DNA of 64,000 bases from Nocardioides jishulii (GTDB taxonomy: Bacteria > Actinomycetota > Actinomycetes > Propionibacteriales > Nocardioidaceae): positions 992,001 through 1,056,000 of the forward strand of contig NZ_CP040748.1 of assembly GCF_006007965.1 (NCBI RefSeq). Direction: 5' to 3'. The notes beneath the pieces were generated by a model. The model was not told where the DNA came from and searched no databases. It saw only the letters and a list, made by a program, of their open reading frames with translations. Below are positions 17,942 through 27,246 of this stretch, one piece after another; position 1 is the first letter of the stretch, and each line of letters begins with the position of its first letter. A program made the position numbers and the translations under genes.

Positions 17942-17977
17942 CCTCACCTCGCCGGTCACTTCACCGGCCCCGTGAGG
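17942..17977 (+). terminator. hairpin terminator after the ndk unit
   Basis: Nested stems CCTCAC/GTGAGG and GCCGGT/ACCGGC with a CACTTC loop, 7 nt after the stop of the MbcA-like gene. There is no T-tract. Confidence 0.6.
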
Positions 17978-18016
17978 GGCGCGCGTGTCCTGCCGGGATC
18001 GACGCCTTCGCCTCCC

Positions 18017-18022
18017 TAGGCT
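18017..18022 (+). promoter_or_regulatory. -10 box (TAGGCT) upstream of mreB
   Basis: TAGGCT lies 69 nt upstream of the mreB ATG in the only non-coding gap before the operon. A short leader of about 60 nt is implied. No clear -35 box is seen. Confidence 0.4.
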
Positions 18023-18091
18023 GATCCGTGTCGCCTCGGAGCCGCCCGGGTGACGTGACTTCCCCCCAGATCGACCAGCGAAGGCGTGCAC

Positions 18092-19120
18092 ATGGCGAAC
18101 AGTGTCATCGGCCGTGACATGGCCGTCGACCTCGGAACGGCCAACACGCTCGTCTACGTCCGCGGCAAGGGCGTCGTGCTCGACGAACCGAGCGTCGTGG
18201 CGATGAACACCACGACCGGCGAGGTCCTGGCCGTCGGCCACGAGGCCAAGCGCATGATCGGTCGCACCCCCGAGTCCATCGCGGCCATCCGCCCGCTCAA
18301 GGACGGCGTGATCGCCGACTTCGACGCGACCGAGCAGATGCTGCGCTACTTCATCCAGCAGGTCCACCGGCGCCGCTACTTCGCCAAGCCCCGCATGGTC
18401 ATCTGCGTGCCGAGCGGCATCACCGCCGTGGAGCAGCGCGCGGTGAAGGAGGCGGCCTACTCCGCCGGTGCCCGGCGCGTGTACGTCGTGGAGGAGCCGA
18501 TGGCTGCCGCGATCGGTGCCGGGCTGCCCGTCCACGAGGCGACCGGCAACATGGTCGTCGACGTCGGTGGAGGCACCACCGAGGTCGCCGTGATCTCGCT
18601 GGGCGGCATCGTCACCAGTCTCAGCGTGCGCACCGCCGGTGACGACCTCGACCAGGCGATCATGGCGTGGATGAAGAAGGAGTACTCCCTGATGCTGGGG
18701 GAGCGCACCGCCGAGGAGGTCAAGATGACCCTCGGCTCCGCCTTCCCCCTGCCGCAGGAGCCCGAGGCCGAGATCCGCGGCCGCGACATGGTCTCCGGCC
18801 TGCCGCGCACGGTGACCGTCTCCACGGTCGAGGTGCGCCAGGCGCTCGAGGAGCAGATCCACGACATCGTCGACGCGGTCCGCATGACCCTCGACCAGAC
18901 CCCGCCCGAGCTGGCCGGCGACATCATGGACCGCGGCATCGTGCTCACCGGTGGCGGCGCCCTGCTGCGTGGCCTCGACGAGCGTCTGCGCCACGAGACG
19001 GGCATGCCGGTCCACGTCGCCGAGCACCCCCTCGAGGCCGTCGTCTTCGGAGCGGGCCGCTGCGTGGAGGAGTTCGAGGCCCTCCAGCAGGTGCTCGTCT
19101 CCGACCCGCGGAGATTCTGA
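18092..19120 (+). CDS. mreB: rod shape-determining protein MreB
   Basis: 342 aa actin homologue. The phosphate loops AVDLGTANTLVY and VDVGGGTTEVAVIS and the adenosine motif LTGGGALLRGL are all present. It polymerises under the membrane and directs lateral wall synthesis. ATG 18092 is preferred over GTG 18086 because GAAGG is 7 nt upstream of the ATG. The stop codon overlaps the mreC start (TGATG), so translation is coupled. The presence of a full elongasome operon indicates that this actinobacterium elongates by an MreB system or uses it for spores or coats; it is absent in mycobacteria. Confidence 0.96.
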   Translation: MANSVIGRDMAVDLGTANTLVYVRGKGVVLDEPSVVAMNTTTGEVLAVGHEAKRMIGRTPESIAAIRPLKDGVIADFDATEQMLRYFIQQVHRRRYFAKPRMVICVPSGITAVEQRAVKEAAYSAGARRVYVVEEPMAAAIGAGLPVHEATGNMVVDVGGGTTEVAVISLGGIVTSLSVRTAGDDLDQAIMAWMKKEYSLMLGERTAEEVKMTLGSAFPLPQEPEAEIRGRDMVSGLPRTVTVSTVEVRQALEEQIHDIVDAVRMTLDQTPPELAGDIMDRGIVLTGGGALLRGLDERLRHETGMPVHVAEHPLEAVVFGAGRCVEEFEALQQVLVSDPRRF

Positions 19121-20037
19121 TGGGGCTGCGACTGCCCGAGAAGCGCTGGCGCGGGCTCGACGACCGCCAGCCGCCCCGGTCCACGCTGATCGCGCTGGTG
19201 CTGGCCTCGATCACCCTGATGGTCCTCGACCAGCAGACGGGGGACTCCTCGCCGGTCGAGCCCGTCCGCGCGGTCGCGAGCGAGGTCTTCGCGCCCGTCG
19301 AGGCGGTGACCTCGACCGCCGTACGTCCGTTCACCGCCGTGCCCACCTGGTTCCGCACCAAGAGCTCGCTGCGTGAGCAGGTCGAGCACCTCGAGGCCGA
19401 GAACGCGGCCTTGCGCGAGGAGGTCGCCTCCAGCGACCTCGACGTGGCGACGCTGGCCGAGTTCGAGGGCCTCACCACGGCGGCGGCCGACCTCGGCCGC
19501 GCCCTCGTCCCGGCTCGCGTCATCGGCTACGGCCCCGCCCAGTCGTTCAGCCGCACCGTCACCATCGACGCCGGCACCTCTGCCGGCATCCGTCCCGACA
19601 TGACCGTGGTCAACGACGACGGCCTGGTGGGCCGCGTGCTGCGGGCGACCCGCCGCACCGCGACCGTCCTGCTGATCCTCGACCCCGAGTCGGTGGTCGG
19701 AGGACGCATCGGCCAGAGCAAGGAGATCGGCTTCCTCAAGGGCCGCGGCGTCCTGGGGAGCCAGGGTCGCCTCGACCTCGAGCTGCTCGACCAGAGCCTC
19801 GTCCCCGCCCAGGGCGACACGGTCCTGAGCTGGGGCAGCGACGGCGTCGGCCCCTACATCCCCGGCGTCCCGGTGGGCACCGTCACCGATGTCTTCGAGA
19901 GCGTGCGCGAGCAGAGCCGCCGTGCCGTGATCGAGCCGTTCGTCGACTTCACCGCCCTCGACGTGGTCGGCGTCGTCGTGCCGCCGAACACCTCCAGCGA
20001 CCGCGCTCTGGTCCGCGTCGACGGGAGCATCGGATGA
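19120..20037 (+). CDS. mreC: rod shape-determining protein MreC
   Basis: 305 aa. One N-terminal membrane segment (about residues 20-38), a coiled coil (LREQVEHLEAENAALREEV, about 85-103), and then the double beta-barrel domain of MreC with DGLVGRVL and GDTVLSWGS. It links MreB with PBP2 and RodA on the outer side of the membrane. It overlaps mreB by 1 nt and mreD by 4 nt. A Shine-Dalgarno-like GGAGA lies just upstream inside mreB. Confidence 0.95.
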   Translation: MGLRLPEKRWRGLDDRQPPRSTLIALVLASITLMVLDQQTGDSSPVEPVRAVASEVFAPVEAVTSTAVRPFTAVPTWFRTKSSLREQVEHLEAENAALREEVASSDLDVATLAEFEGLTTAAADLGRALVPARVIGYGPAQSFSRTVTIDAGTSAGIRPDMTVVNDDGLVGRVLRATRRTATVLLILDPESVVGGRIGQSKEIGFLKGRGVLGSQGRLDLELLDQSLVPAQGDTVLSWGSDGVGPYIPGVPVGTVTDVFESVREQSRRAVIEPFVDFTALDVVGVVVPPNTSSDRALVRVDGSIG

Positions 20038-20555
20038 CCTTCGTCCGTGGCCTGGTCGCGCTGCTCCTCGTGGTCGTGGCGCTCGGCCTGCAGACCTCCC
20101 TCTTCCCGCACCTGGCGTGGAACGGCGTCGTGCCCAACCTCGTCCTCCTGGTCGTGGTCGCCGCCGCCCTCACCCGCAGCCCGCAGTTCGCGCTCGTCCT
20201 CGGCTTCACCGGGGGCGTGCTGATGGACGTGGTCGGCCCCGCCGACCACGTCGCCGGCCGGTGGGCCCTGGCGCTGGTCGTCGTGGCCTGGGTGGCGTCG
20301 CGGGTCCGTCAGGACACCCGCCCGGGCACGCTGGCCGTGCTCGTCACGGTGGTGGCGTCGTCCTTCATCGGCACCTCGGTCTTCGCGCTCACCGGTCTCG
20401 TGCTCCGTGACCCCGTCGTGGGTGTGGGGGAGATGCTCGCGGTGATCGGCGTCGCGGTCCTGTGGGACCTGCTGCTCACGCCCTTCGTCCTTCCGCTGAC
20501 GATGAAGGTCCTGCGTCGCGGCGCCGTCAGGGGCGCGGAGCGGGTCGGCGTCTGA
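20034..20555 (+). CDS. mreD: rod shape-determining protein MreD
   Basis: 173 aa, almost entirely hydrophobic with five or six predicted membrane segments, the normal MreD size. It is a poorly conserved integral component of the elongasome. It overlaps mreC by 4 nt (ATGA) and mrdA by 1 nt, so the three are translationally coupled. Confidence 0.92.
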   Translation: MTFVRGLVALLLVVVALGLQTSLFPHLAWNGVVPNLVLLVVVAAALTRSPQFALVLGFTGGVLMDVVGPADHVAGRWALALVVVAWVASRVRQDTRPGTLAVLVTVVASSFIGTSVFALTGLVLRDPVVGVGEMLAVIGVAVLWDLLLTPFVLPLTMKVLRRGAVRGAERVGV

Positions 20556-22696
20556 TGGCGGTGACGGGAGCCGAGCGCAGCCGGTTGCGCCTGCTGGTGC
20601 TGCGTGCCCTCGTGCTGACGCTCTTCCTCACGCTCTTCGCGCGGCTCTACTACCTCCAGGTCGTCGGGGGCGAGGACTACCAGGCCAAGGCGGCCGACCA
20701 GTCGGTGCGCGACATCGTGGTCCAGCCTCAGCGAGGCCTGGTCGTCGACGACATGGGCCGTCCGTTGGTCGCCAACCGGCTGAGCTGGGTCGTCGCGATC
20801 GACCGCTCCGTCCTGGGCAAGCTGGACCAGGACGAGCGCACGAAGCTCGTCGCCCGGGTGGCGACGGCCGCTGGCCTGCGGCCGGCGCGCGTCGAGAAGA
20901 AGCTCCTCGACTGCGGCTCGCCCGACGCCGAGTCCGGCACCTGCTGGAACGGCTCGCCCTTCCAGGCCGTCCCGGTGGCCACCGACATCGACCGCGCGGT
21001 GGCGTTGCGCATCCTCGAGCAGCCGGAGGACTACCCCGGCGTCGTCGTGGAGCAGCAGAACGTCCGGTCCTACCCGGCGCCCTTCGGCGTCAACCTGGCC
21101 CACGTGCTCGGCTACCTCAGCCCGATCACCGAGGAGGAGTTCGACAGAGCGACCGAGCAGGACGACCGCTCGCTCAACGGCGCCTCGGTCGTCGGGCGCG
21201 CCGGCGTCGAGCGCCAGTACGACGAGTGGCTGCGCGGGATGCCCGGCTACCGGCGCGTCTCGGTCGACTCGATGGGACGGGTCCTGGGCGACGACAGCGA
21301 GATCGCCAGCACGCCCGGCGACACGCTCGTCACCTCCATCGACGCCAAGGTCCAGTCGGTCGTCGAGAAGGAGCTGGCCCGCTCGATCGCCACCCAGCGC
21401 GCCACCGTCGACAAGGTCACCGGTCGCAGGTTCGAGGCCGACTCGGGCGCCGCGGTGGTGCTCGAGGCGAAGACCGGTCGCGTGGTCGCCATGGCCAGCC
21501 AGCCGACGTACGACCCCGAGGTCTGGGTCGACGGCATCTCGGCCAAGGAGCTGAGCCGTCTCTACTCGGAGAAGGCCGGCACCCCCCTGCTCTCCCGCGT
21601 CACCCAGGGCCAGTTCGCCCCCGGCTCGACGTGGAAGCCGTTCATGACGGCCGCGGCGCTGCGCAACGGTTACAGCCGCGACAGCCGCATTCCCTGCGGC
21701 TCGGGCTACCGGGTGGGCAACCGTACGTTCAAGAACTTCGAGTCCGGCGCCTACGGCGTCATCGGCTTCGCCAAGGCGCTCGAGGTCTCCTGCAACACGT
21801 TCTTCTACTCGATCGGCCACGACTTCTGGAAGAAGTTCGGCTCCGACGTCGACGACGTCGACGCCCGCGACCCGCTCGTGGAGGGGGCGCAGGAGTGGGG
21901 CTTCGGCTCGGAGACGGGCATCGACCTGCCGGGCGAGGCCTCGGGCCGCATCGCCGACCGTGCCTGGAAGCGGGCCTACTACGAGGCGCAGAAGAAGTAC
22001 TACTGCGGCATCGCGAAGAAGCCCAGGGAGGCGGACACCTCCGACTTCCTCCACCGGTTCGCCCGCGAGTTCTGCATCGAGGGCTACGCCTACCGGGCCG
22101 GTGACGCGGTCAACTTCTCCATCGGCCAGGGCGACACCATGGTGACGCCGCTCCAGCTCGCCGTCGGCTACGCGGCCCTCTCCAACGGCGGCACGCTGTG
22201 GCAGCCCCGCGTCGGCAAGGCCATCGTCACCCCCCAGGGCGAGGTGCTGCAGAGGATCAAGCCGAAGAAGGCCGGCAAGGTGAAGTCGACCAAGGCCCAG
22301 CTGGCCTTCATCGACGACGCCCTCAAGGGTGTCGCCAGCGTCGGAACGATGAGTTGGAAGCTCGGCGGCTTCCCGCTCGACCAGGTGCCGATCCGTGCCA
22401 AGACGGGCTCGGCCGAGGTCTACGGCAAGCAGTCGACCGGATGGGTGGCCAGCTACACCAAGGACTACGTCGTCATCATGATGATCAGCCAGGGCGGCAC
22501 CGGCTCGGGCTCCACGGGTGACTCGGTGCGCAAGATCTGGGAGACGCTGTACGGCGTCGAGGGCGACCGCGTCGTGCCGCGCAAGGCCGCCATCCCGGGC
22601 ACCACCCCGCCCGCCAAGCTGCCGACCTTCGCCGACGACGGTTCGATCCTTCCGCCCGTGACGGCGCGCGAGAAGAAGGCCGGGGGCAAGCGATGA
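20555..22696 (+). CDS. mrdA: penicillin-binding protein 2 (class B transpeptidase of the elongasome)
   Basis: 713 aa from ATG 20555 (the frame is open upstream, but the start overlaps the mreD stop and is followed by the natural short cytoplasmic leader). One membrane segment is at 11-30. The transpeptidase motifs are Ser358-Thr-Trp-Lys361 (SxxK), Ser412-Cys-Asn414 (SxN), and Lys616-Thr-Gly-Ser619. An insertion around residues 475-510 carries two Cys (YYCG and EFCIEG) and many charged residues. It crosslinks peptidoglycan with its SEDS partner RodA, encoded next with a 4-nt overlap. Confidence 0.95.
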   Translation: MAVTGAERSRLRLLVLRALVLTLFLTLFARLYYLQVVGGEDYQAKAADQSVRDIVVQPQRGLVVDDMGRPLVANRLSWVVAIDRSVLGKLDQDERTKLVARVATAAGLRPARVEKKLLDCGSPDAESGTCWNGSPFQAVPVATDIDRAVALRILEQPEDYPGVVVEQQNVRSYPAPFGVNLAHVLGYLSPITEEEFDRATEQDDRSLNGASVVGRAGVERQYDEWLRGMPGYRRVSVDSMGRVLGDDSEIASTPGDTLVTSIDAKVQSVVEKELARSIATQRATVDKVTGRRFEADSGAAVVLEAKTGRVVAMASQPTYDPEVWVDGISAKELSRLYSEKAGTPLLSRVTQGQFAPGSTWKPFMTAAALRNGYSRDSRIPCGSGYRVGNRTFKNFESGAYGVIGFAKALEVSCNTFFYSIGHDFWKKFGSDVDDVDARDPLVEGAQEWGFGSETGIDLPGEASGRIADRAWKRAYYEAQKKYYCGIAKKPREADTSDFLHRFAREFCIEGYAYRAGDAVNFSIGQGDTMVTPLQLAVGYAALSNGGTLWQPRVGKAIVTPQGEVLQRIKPKKAGKVKSTKAQLAFIDDALKGVASVGTMSWKLGGFPLDQVPIRAKTGSAEVYGKQSTGWVASYTKDYVVIMMISQGGTGSGSTGDSVRKIWETLYGVEGDRVVPRKAAIPGTTPPAKLPTFADDGSILPPVTAREKKAGGKR

Positions 22697-23874
22697 GTCG
22701 GGTGCCACGCCGCTCGGGCCTGCGCGGCCCCGGCTTCGACTGGGTGCTGATGGGAGCCGTGCTCGGCCTGCTGGTCATCGGCACCCTGGTCATCTGGTCG
22801 AGCACCAGCTCACGCGAGGCGCTGACCGGCGGTGACTCCACGGCCTACCTGCGCAAGCAGCTCGTCAACCTCGCCATCGGCGGCGTACTCATGGTGCTGG
22901 TGATGGCCACCGACCACCGGTGGGTCCGCATCCTGGCCCCGGTGGTCTACCTCGGGGCGATCGTTGGGCTCGTGCTGGTGCTCGCGATCGGCTCGGAGGC
23001 CAACGGCTCACAGTCGTGGCTGCGGCTGGGAGGCATGTCGGTCCAGCCCTCGGAGTTCGCCAAGCTCGCCGTCGTCATCGGGATGGCCCTGCTCGTGGCC
23101 GAGCGCACCGAGGGCAGCTGGCGCCGGCAGGTCGGCACCAGCGACGTGGTCGGCATGCTGCTGATCGCGGGCGTGCCTGCGGTGCTGATCCTGCTCCAGC
23201 CCGACCTCGGCACCATGCTCGTGCTGAGCGCGACCGTCTTCGGCGTGCTCGCCATCTCGGGCGCGCCGCGGCGCTGGCTGGGGAGCCTCGTCCTCGGGGG
23301 CGTCGCCGTCGCGGCGGCGGCGGTGACCCTGAGGGTGCTCAAGCCCTACCAGGTCGACCGGTTCATGGCCTTCACCGATCCCGAGCTCGACCCGCTCGGG
23401 GCGGGCTACAACACCGAGCAGGCGCGCATCGCCGTTGGCAACGGAGGCCTGTGGGGGCAGGGACTCTTCGAGGGGTCCCAGACCCAGGCCGGCTTCGTGC
23501 CCGAGCAGCACACGGACTTCATCTTCACCGCCGTCGGTGAGGAGCTGGGCCTGCTGGGTGCAGGTGCGGTCATCGCCCTCACCTGCCTGGTGATCTGGCG
23601 GGCGCTGTCGATCTCGTTCCACACCGACGACATGTTCGGTCGCGTCGCCGCGGCCGGCATCGCCTGCTGGTTCGGCTTCCAGGCCTTCCAGAACATCGGC
23701 ATGTGCCTGGGCATCATGCCGGTGACGGGCGTCCCGCTGCCGTTCGTCTCCTACGGAGGCTCCTCGATCTTCGCAGGCATGCTCGCGGTCGGGCTGCTGC
23801 AGAACATCCACCTGCGCTCCAGCACGCTGGTGCCGGGCGCGGTCTTCGCGTCGCGTTCGTACGCCCTGCGCTGA
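22693..23874 (+). CDS. rodA: SEDS peptidoglycan glycosyltransferase RodA
   Basis: 393 aa with about ten membrane segments. SEDS signatures are visible: WLRLGGMSVQPSEFAKLA, QPDLGTMLV, FVPEQHTDFIFTAVGEELG, and PLPFVSYGGSS near the end. It polymerises glycan strands from lipid II with PBP2. It overlaps mrdA by 4 nt and ends the elongasome operon, 29 nt from the convergent antiporter gene. A short direct repeat (TGCGCTGAGCC twice) spans the stop codon region. Confidence 0.95.
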   Translation: MSRVPRRSGLRGPGFDWVLMGAVLGLLVIGTLVIWSSTSSREALTGGDSTAYLRKQLVNLAIGGVLMVLVMATDHRWVRILAPVVYLGAIVGLVLVLAIGSEANGSQSWLRLGGMSVQPSEFAKLAVVIGMALLVAERTEGSWRRQVGTSDVVGMLLIAGVPAVLILLQPDLGTMLVLSATVFGVLAISGAPRRWLGSLVLGGVAVAAAAVTLRVLKPYQVDRFMAFTDPELDPLGAGYNTEQARIAVGNGGLWGQGLFEGSQTQAGFVPEQHTDFIFTAVGEELGLLGAGAVIALTCLVIWRALSISFHTDDMFGRVAAAGIACWFGFQAFQNIGMCLGIMPVTGVPLPFVSYGGSSIFAGMLAVGLLQNIHLRSSTLVPGAVFASRSYALR

Positions 23875-23903
23875 GCCGGCACGCCGTGCGCTGAGCCCTC
23901 GGG

Positions 23904-25025
23904 TCAGGGCACCATCGACACGAAGATGAAGGCGGCCAGCAGGGTCAGGTGGACCACTCCCTGCAAGGGCTTCGCGCGCCCCTGCCCGACCGTCAGCACC
24001 GACACCACGACCGTCAGTGCCAGCAGCACCATCTGCATCGGCAGCAGGCCGAGCTCGAGGTTGCCGTCGAGCCAGATCATGGCCACCGCGATGGTCGGGA
24101 TGGTCAGGCCGATGGAGGCCATCGCCGAGCCGTATCCCAGGTTGAGGCTGTTCTGCACGCGGTCGCGCGCGGCGTTGCGCACCGCCGAGATGGTCTCGGG
24201 CGCGAGCACGACGAGGGCGATCATGACGCCGACGACGGTGTAGGGCAGGCCGAGCGAGGCGACGCCGTCCTCGATGGTGGGGGAGAGCATCTTGGCCAGG
24301 CCGATGACCGAGACCAGGGCGACCAGGAGCAGCCCGACGCTGGTCCACGTCTCGCGCACCGTCGGAGGGTCGGCACGGTCGTCGCGGTCGAGGTCGAGCA
24401 GGCCCGTGACGCGGCCGTACTCGTCGCTGCTCACCGGCACGAAGAAGTCACGGTGGCGCCCGGTCTGGGTGAGCACGAAGACGACGTAGAGCACGAGTGA
24501 GACGACCGCGGCGAAGGCGAGCTGTGCGGTGGAGAACTCCCGGGTGTGGCCCGACTCCGTGAAGCTGGGCAGGACCAGCGTCATGCCGGCCAGGGTGATC
24601 ACGGTGGCCAGTGCGGCGCCGGTGCCCGAGGCGTTGAAGCTGACCAGGTGGTGCTTGGTGGCGCCGACGAGCAGGGAGATGCCGACGATGCCGTTGAGCG
24701 TGATCATCATGGCCGCGAAGACGGTGTCGCGGGCGTAGGTGCTCGCCCCCTGGCCCCCGGAGACCATGAGCATGACGATCAGCCCGACCTCGATGACGGT
24801 GACCGCCACGGCCAGGATCAGCGATCCGAACGGTTCGCCCACCCGGAGGGCGACGACCTCCGCGTGGTGGACGGAGGAGACCACGGCAGCCACCAGCGCG
24901 ATCGCGATCGCGACCAGGACGGCCCAGTGCTCGTGGTTGGTCCAGGTGGCGACGAGGAGGAGCAGGGCCAGGGGCGGTACGACCACTGTCCAGTTGAACC
25001 TGCCGCGGACGGTGGAGGCACTCAT
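23904..25025 (-). CDS. calcium/sodium-potassium:proton antiporter, ChaA family
   Basis: 373 aa with about eleven membrane segments. The two antiparallel repeats of the cation exchanger superfamily are marked by GEPFGSLILAVAVTVIEVG (about 63-81) and by LAPETISAVRNA plus YGSAMASIGLTIP (about 270-305), each with the acidic transport residue. It probably exports Ca2+, Na+ or K+ in exchange for protons. The gene stands alone between rodA and the histidine kinase, 21 nt from the kinase stop. Confidence 0.88.
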   Translation of the reverse strand: MSASTVRGRFNWTVVVPPLALLLLVATWTNHEHWAVLVAIAIALVAAVVSSVHHAEVVALRVGEPFGSLILAVAVTVIEVGLIVMLMVSGGQGASTYARDTVFAAMMITLNGIVGISLLVGATKHHLVSFNASGTGAALATVITLAGMTLVLPSFTESGHTREFSTAQLAFAAVVSLVLYVVFVLTQTGRHRDFFVPVSSDEYGRVTGLLDLDRDDRADPPTVRETWTSVGLLLVALVSVIGLAKMLSPTIEDGVASLGLPYTVVGVMIALVVLAPETISAVRNAARDRVQNSLNLGYGSAMASIGLTIPTIAVAMIWLDGNLELGLLPMQMVLLALTVVVSVLTVGQGRAKPLQGVVHLTLLAAFIFVSMVP

Positions 25026-25046
25026 GGGGTGAAATCTACCGGTGGG

Positions 25047-27110
25047 TCACTCGAGGCCCGTCAGCTCGTCCGCCCATTCCGCGGCGGGCAGGGTGAAGCT
25101 GAAGGTCGCCCCGCCCCGGTCGTTGGTGTGGGCACTGATCTGTCCGCCGTGCCGCTCCACGATGCGGCGGCAGGCAGCCAGGCCCATGCCGAAGCCCTCC
25201 CTGGACTGGGCGGCCCCCGCGGCGCGGTGGTAGTCCTCGAAGATCCGGTCCTCCTCGCCGACCGGCAGGCCGATGCCCTCGTCGATGACGTCCACCCGGA
25301 TCCAGCCAGCGACGTCGGTCATCGACCGCACCGTGATCGTGGGCGTCTCGCCGTGGCGCACGAACTTCGACGCGTTGCCGATCAGGTTGGCCAGCAGCTG
25401 CCGCACCAGTCCGAGGTCGGCGCTGACGTGGTGGGGCGTGTCGACGGTGAAGACGTGGGGACCGATCTCGGCGACCTGCGCCATGACGGCTCGGACCGGG
25501 GTGGTGAGGGGGACGTCCGCGAGCTCGAGGGTGCCCTCGCGCACGACGGTGTAGTCGAGCCAGTCCGAGATCACCTCGCGCATCCGTCGGTTGCTCGCTC
25601 GTGCCCTGGCGAGCAGGGCGCTGGCCTCGTCGGGGTCGCGGCTCGCCAGCGACTCCTCGGCCATCTCCAGCCAACCCTCGACGCTGGTCAGGGGAGCACG
25701 AAGGTCGTGGGCCACGACACCGGCGAAGCCGCTGAGCTCTCGCAGGCGCGCGTGGTGCTCGGTGTTGTCGGTGAGGAAGATCATCCAGCCGTCGGCGGGG
25801 TCGCTGCTGACCCGGGTGACGCTCTGGCGCAGGATCCGCTGCCCGCCGTGGATGCCGAGGTTCATGAAGTCGGAGGCGATGAGCTCCGAGTCGCTCAGTG
25901 GCGTGCCGTCGATGCGGGTGATGCCGAACCAGCCGGTCCAGCTCTCGGGCCGTCCCTTCGGGAAGGGGCGCCCCAGGAGCGTGACCGCGGCGGGGTTGTG
26001 CATCCGTACGGCCAGGTGGCGGTCGACGACGACGACTCCGTCCTGCATCGCCTCGAAGACGTTCTGCAGCATCTCGGCCCGTCGCCTGACCCGGGAGCGC
26101 TCGCGCTCGAGGTCGTCCACGAGCTGGGCACGTCGCTGGCTGAGCTGGGCGACGAGGAGCGAGACCAGGATGAACGTGGAGACCACCAGGTCCATCACGC
26201 TCCCCAGCGGCACGAGGTGCGACGAGCCCCGGACGAGGTTCGACCGACCGTCGAGGGTGTTGAGGGCGGGCGAGAGCAGGATGCTGACCAGCCCGACCAG
26301 GAGCCCGAACGTGTTCGTCACCCAGAGGCCGCGGTTGAGCGCGACGAAGACGACCGGGAGGACGGCCAGCCACGCCATGGTGACCGCGCCGGTGGCGTAC
26401 ACCCAGGAGAGCAGCCCCACCGAGACGAGCCATACCGCCAGGATCCTGAGCCAGGGCTCGCGCAGGCTCGCGGGTGACCAGGTGGCGAAGGTGATCAACG
26501 TGGTCGCGCCGCCGACGCTGGAGACGACGAAGACGTGTGACATCCACTGCAACGCCACGCTGGTCGAGACCTCGCCGAGGTGCAGGCCAGGCACAGCACC
26601 GAGCAGCAGGCCGACCGCGCCACTGACCAGGGCACTGCCTGCCAGGAGGCCGAGGTCACGCGCACAGGTGGGCGCCCAGTTGCGGGCCCACGCGTTGCGC
26701 CACGGCCCGACGCCGTCGAGGTGGGGGTGGTGCGGTGACTGGAGCGTCCGACGCCCCGAGCGGTAGAGGAAGGCCATCAGGAAGGCCTGGAGCGGCACGC
26801 CGACCACGCTGCGGATGACGTCGGACGTCGGTGCGTCCATGAGCAGGGCGGTCGTGCAGGCCAGCAGTGCGGTCGCGCCGACCGTCAGCACGAACGGCGG
26901 GGTGAGGCGGGGGAGGAGTCGTCCGTCCTCGTTCCAGTCGAGGGTCATCCAGCTGAACGCGACGGTGGAGAAGAGCCAGATGCGCGGCATCTGCCCCACG
27001 ACGCCGGTCGCCGCGGCGGCGTACGCCGAGGAGCACAGGACTGCGAGGGCGACGCCCCACAGGACCCAGTACTCCCGGTCCGGCCTCCCAGCCGTTGCTG
27101 CCGTCGCCAC
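25047..27110 (-). CDS. membrane sensor histidine kinase with PAS domain
   Basis: 687 aa from GTG 27110, which has GGAGG in front; the frame is open further but without signal. Residues about 15-320 hold around eight to ten membrane segments (MASE1-like arrangement). A coiled-coil linker follows, then a PAS domain (about 346-450) and HisKA with phospho-acceptor His468 in VVAHDLRAPLTS. The HATPase domain has N-box NLIGNASKFVRHG, DEGIGLP, and GFGMGLA. No response regulator is adjacent, so this is an orphan kinase. Ligand unknown. Confidence 0.9.
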   Translation of the reverse strand: MATAATAGRPDREYWVLWGVALAVLCSSAYAAAATGVVGQMPRIWLFSTVAFSWMTLDWNEDGRLLPRLTPPFVLTVGATALLACTTALLMDAPTSDVIRSVVGVPLQAFLMAFLYRSGRRTLQSPHHPHLDGVGPWRNAWARNWAPTCARDLGLLAGSALVSGAVGLLLGAVPGLHLGEVSTSVALQWMSHVFVVSSVGGATTLITFATWSPASLREPWLRILAVWLVSVGLLSWVYATGAVTMAWLAVLPVVFVALNRGLWVTNTFGLLVGLVSILLSPALNTLDGRSNLVRGSSHLVPLGSVMDLVVSTFILVSLLVAQLSQRRAQLVDDLERERSRVRRRAEMLQNVFEAMQDGVVVVDRHLAVRMHNPAAVTLLGRPFPKGRPESWTGWFGITRIDGTPLSDSELIASDFMNLGIHGGQRILRQSVTRVSSDPADGWMIFLTDNTEHHARLRELSGFAGVVAHDLRAPLTSVEGWLEMAEESLASRDPDEASALLARARASNRRMREVISDWLDYTVVREGTLELADVPLTTPVRAVMAQVAEIGPHVFTVDTPHHVSADLGLVRQLLANLIGNASKFVRHGETPTITVRSMTDVAGWIRVDVIDEGIGLPVGEEDRIFEDYHRAAGAAQSREGFGMGLAACRRIVERHGGQISAHTNDRGGATFSFTLPAAEWADELTGLE

Positions 27111-27246
27111 GGTTCCCCCTCCGCGAGCACCGGTCGCCCCCCGACCGCGCGAGCCCACTCTAGGGGGAAGTGCTCGTGGGTGCGGTGCATCGCCGGTTTC
27201 GGCGTACCCTTGTTGATCGTCCTGATCCCCACCGGTGAGGTCCCGC

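Noticed and set aside
20309..22708. 799-residue minus-strand open frame across mreD and mrdA
   Set aside because: Antisense to conserved overlapping elongasome genes.
24546..26477. 643-residue plus-strand open frame over the antiporter and histidine kinase genes
   Set aside because: Antisense to two well-supported genes; Gly/Asp/His/Arg-rich sequence typical of shadow frames.
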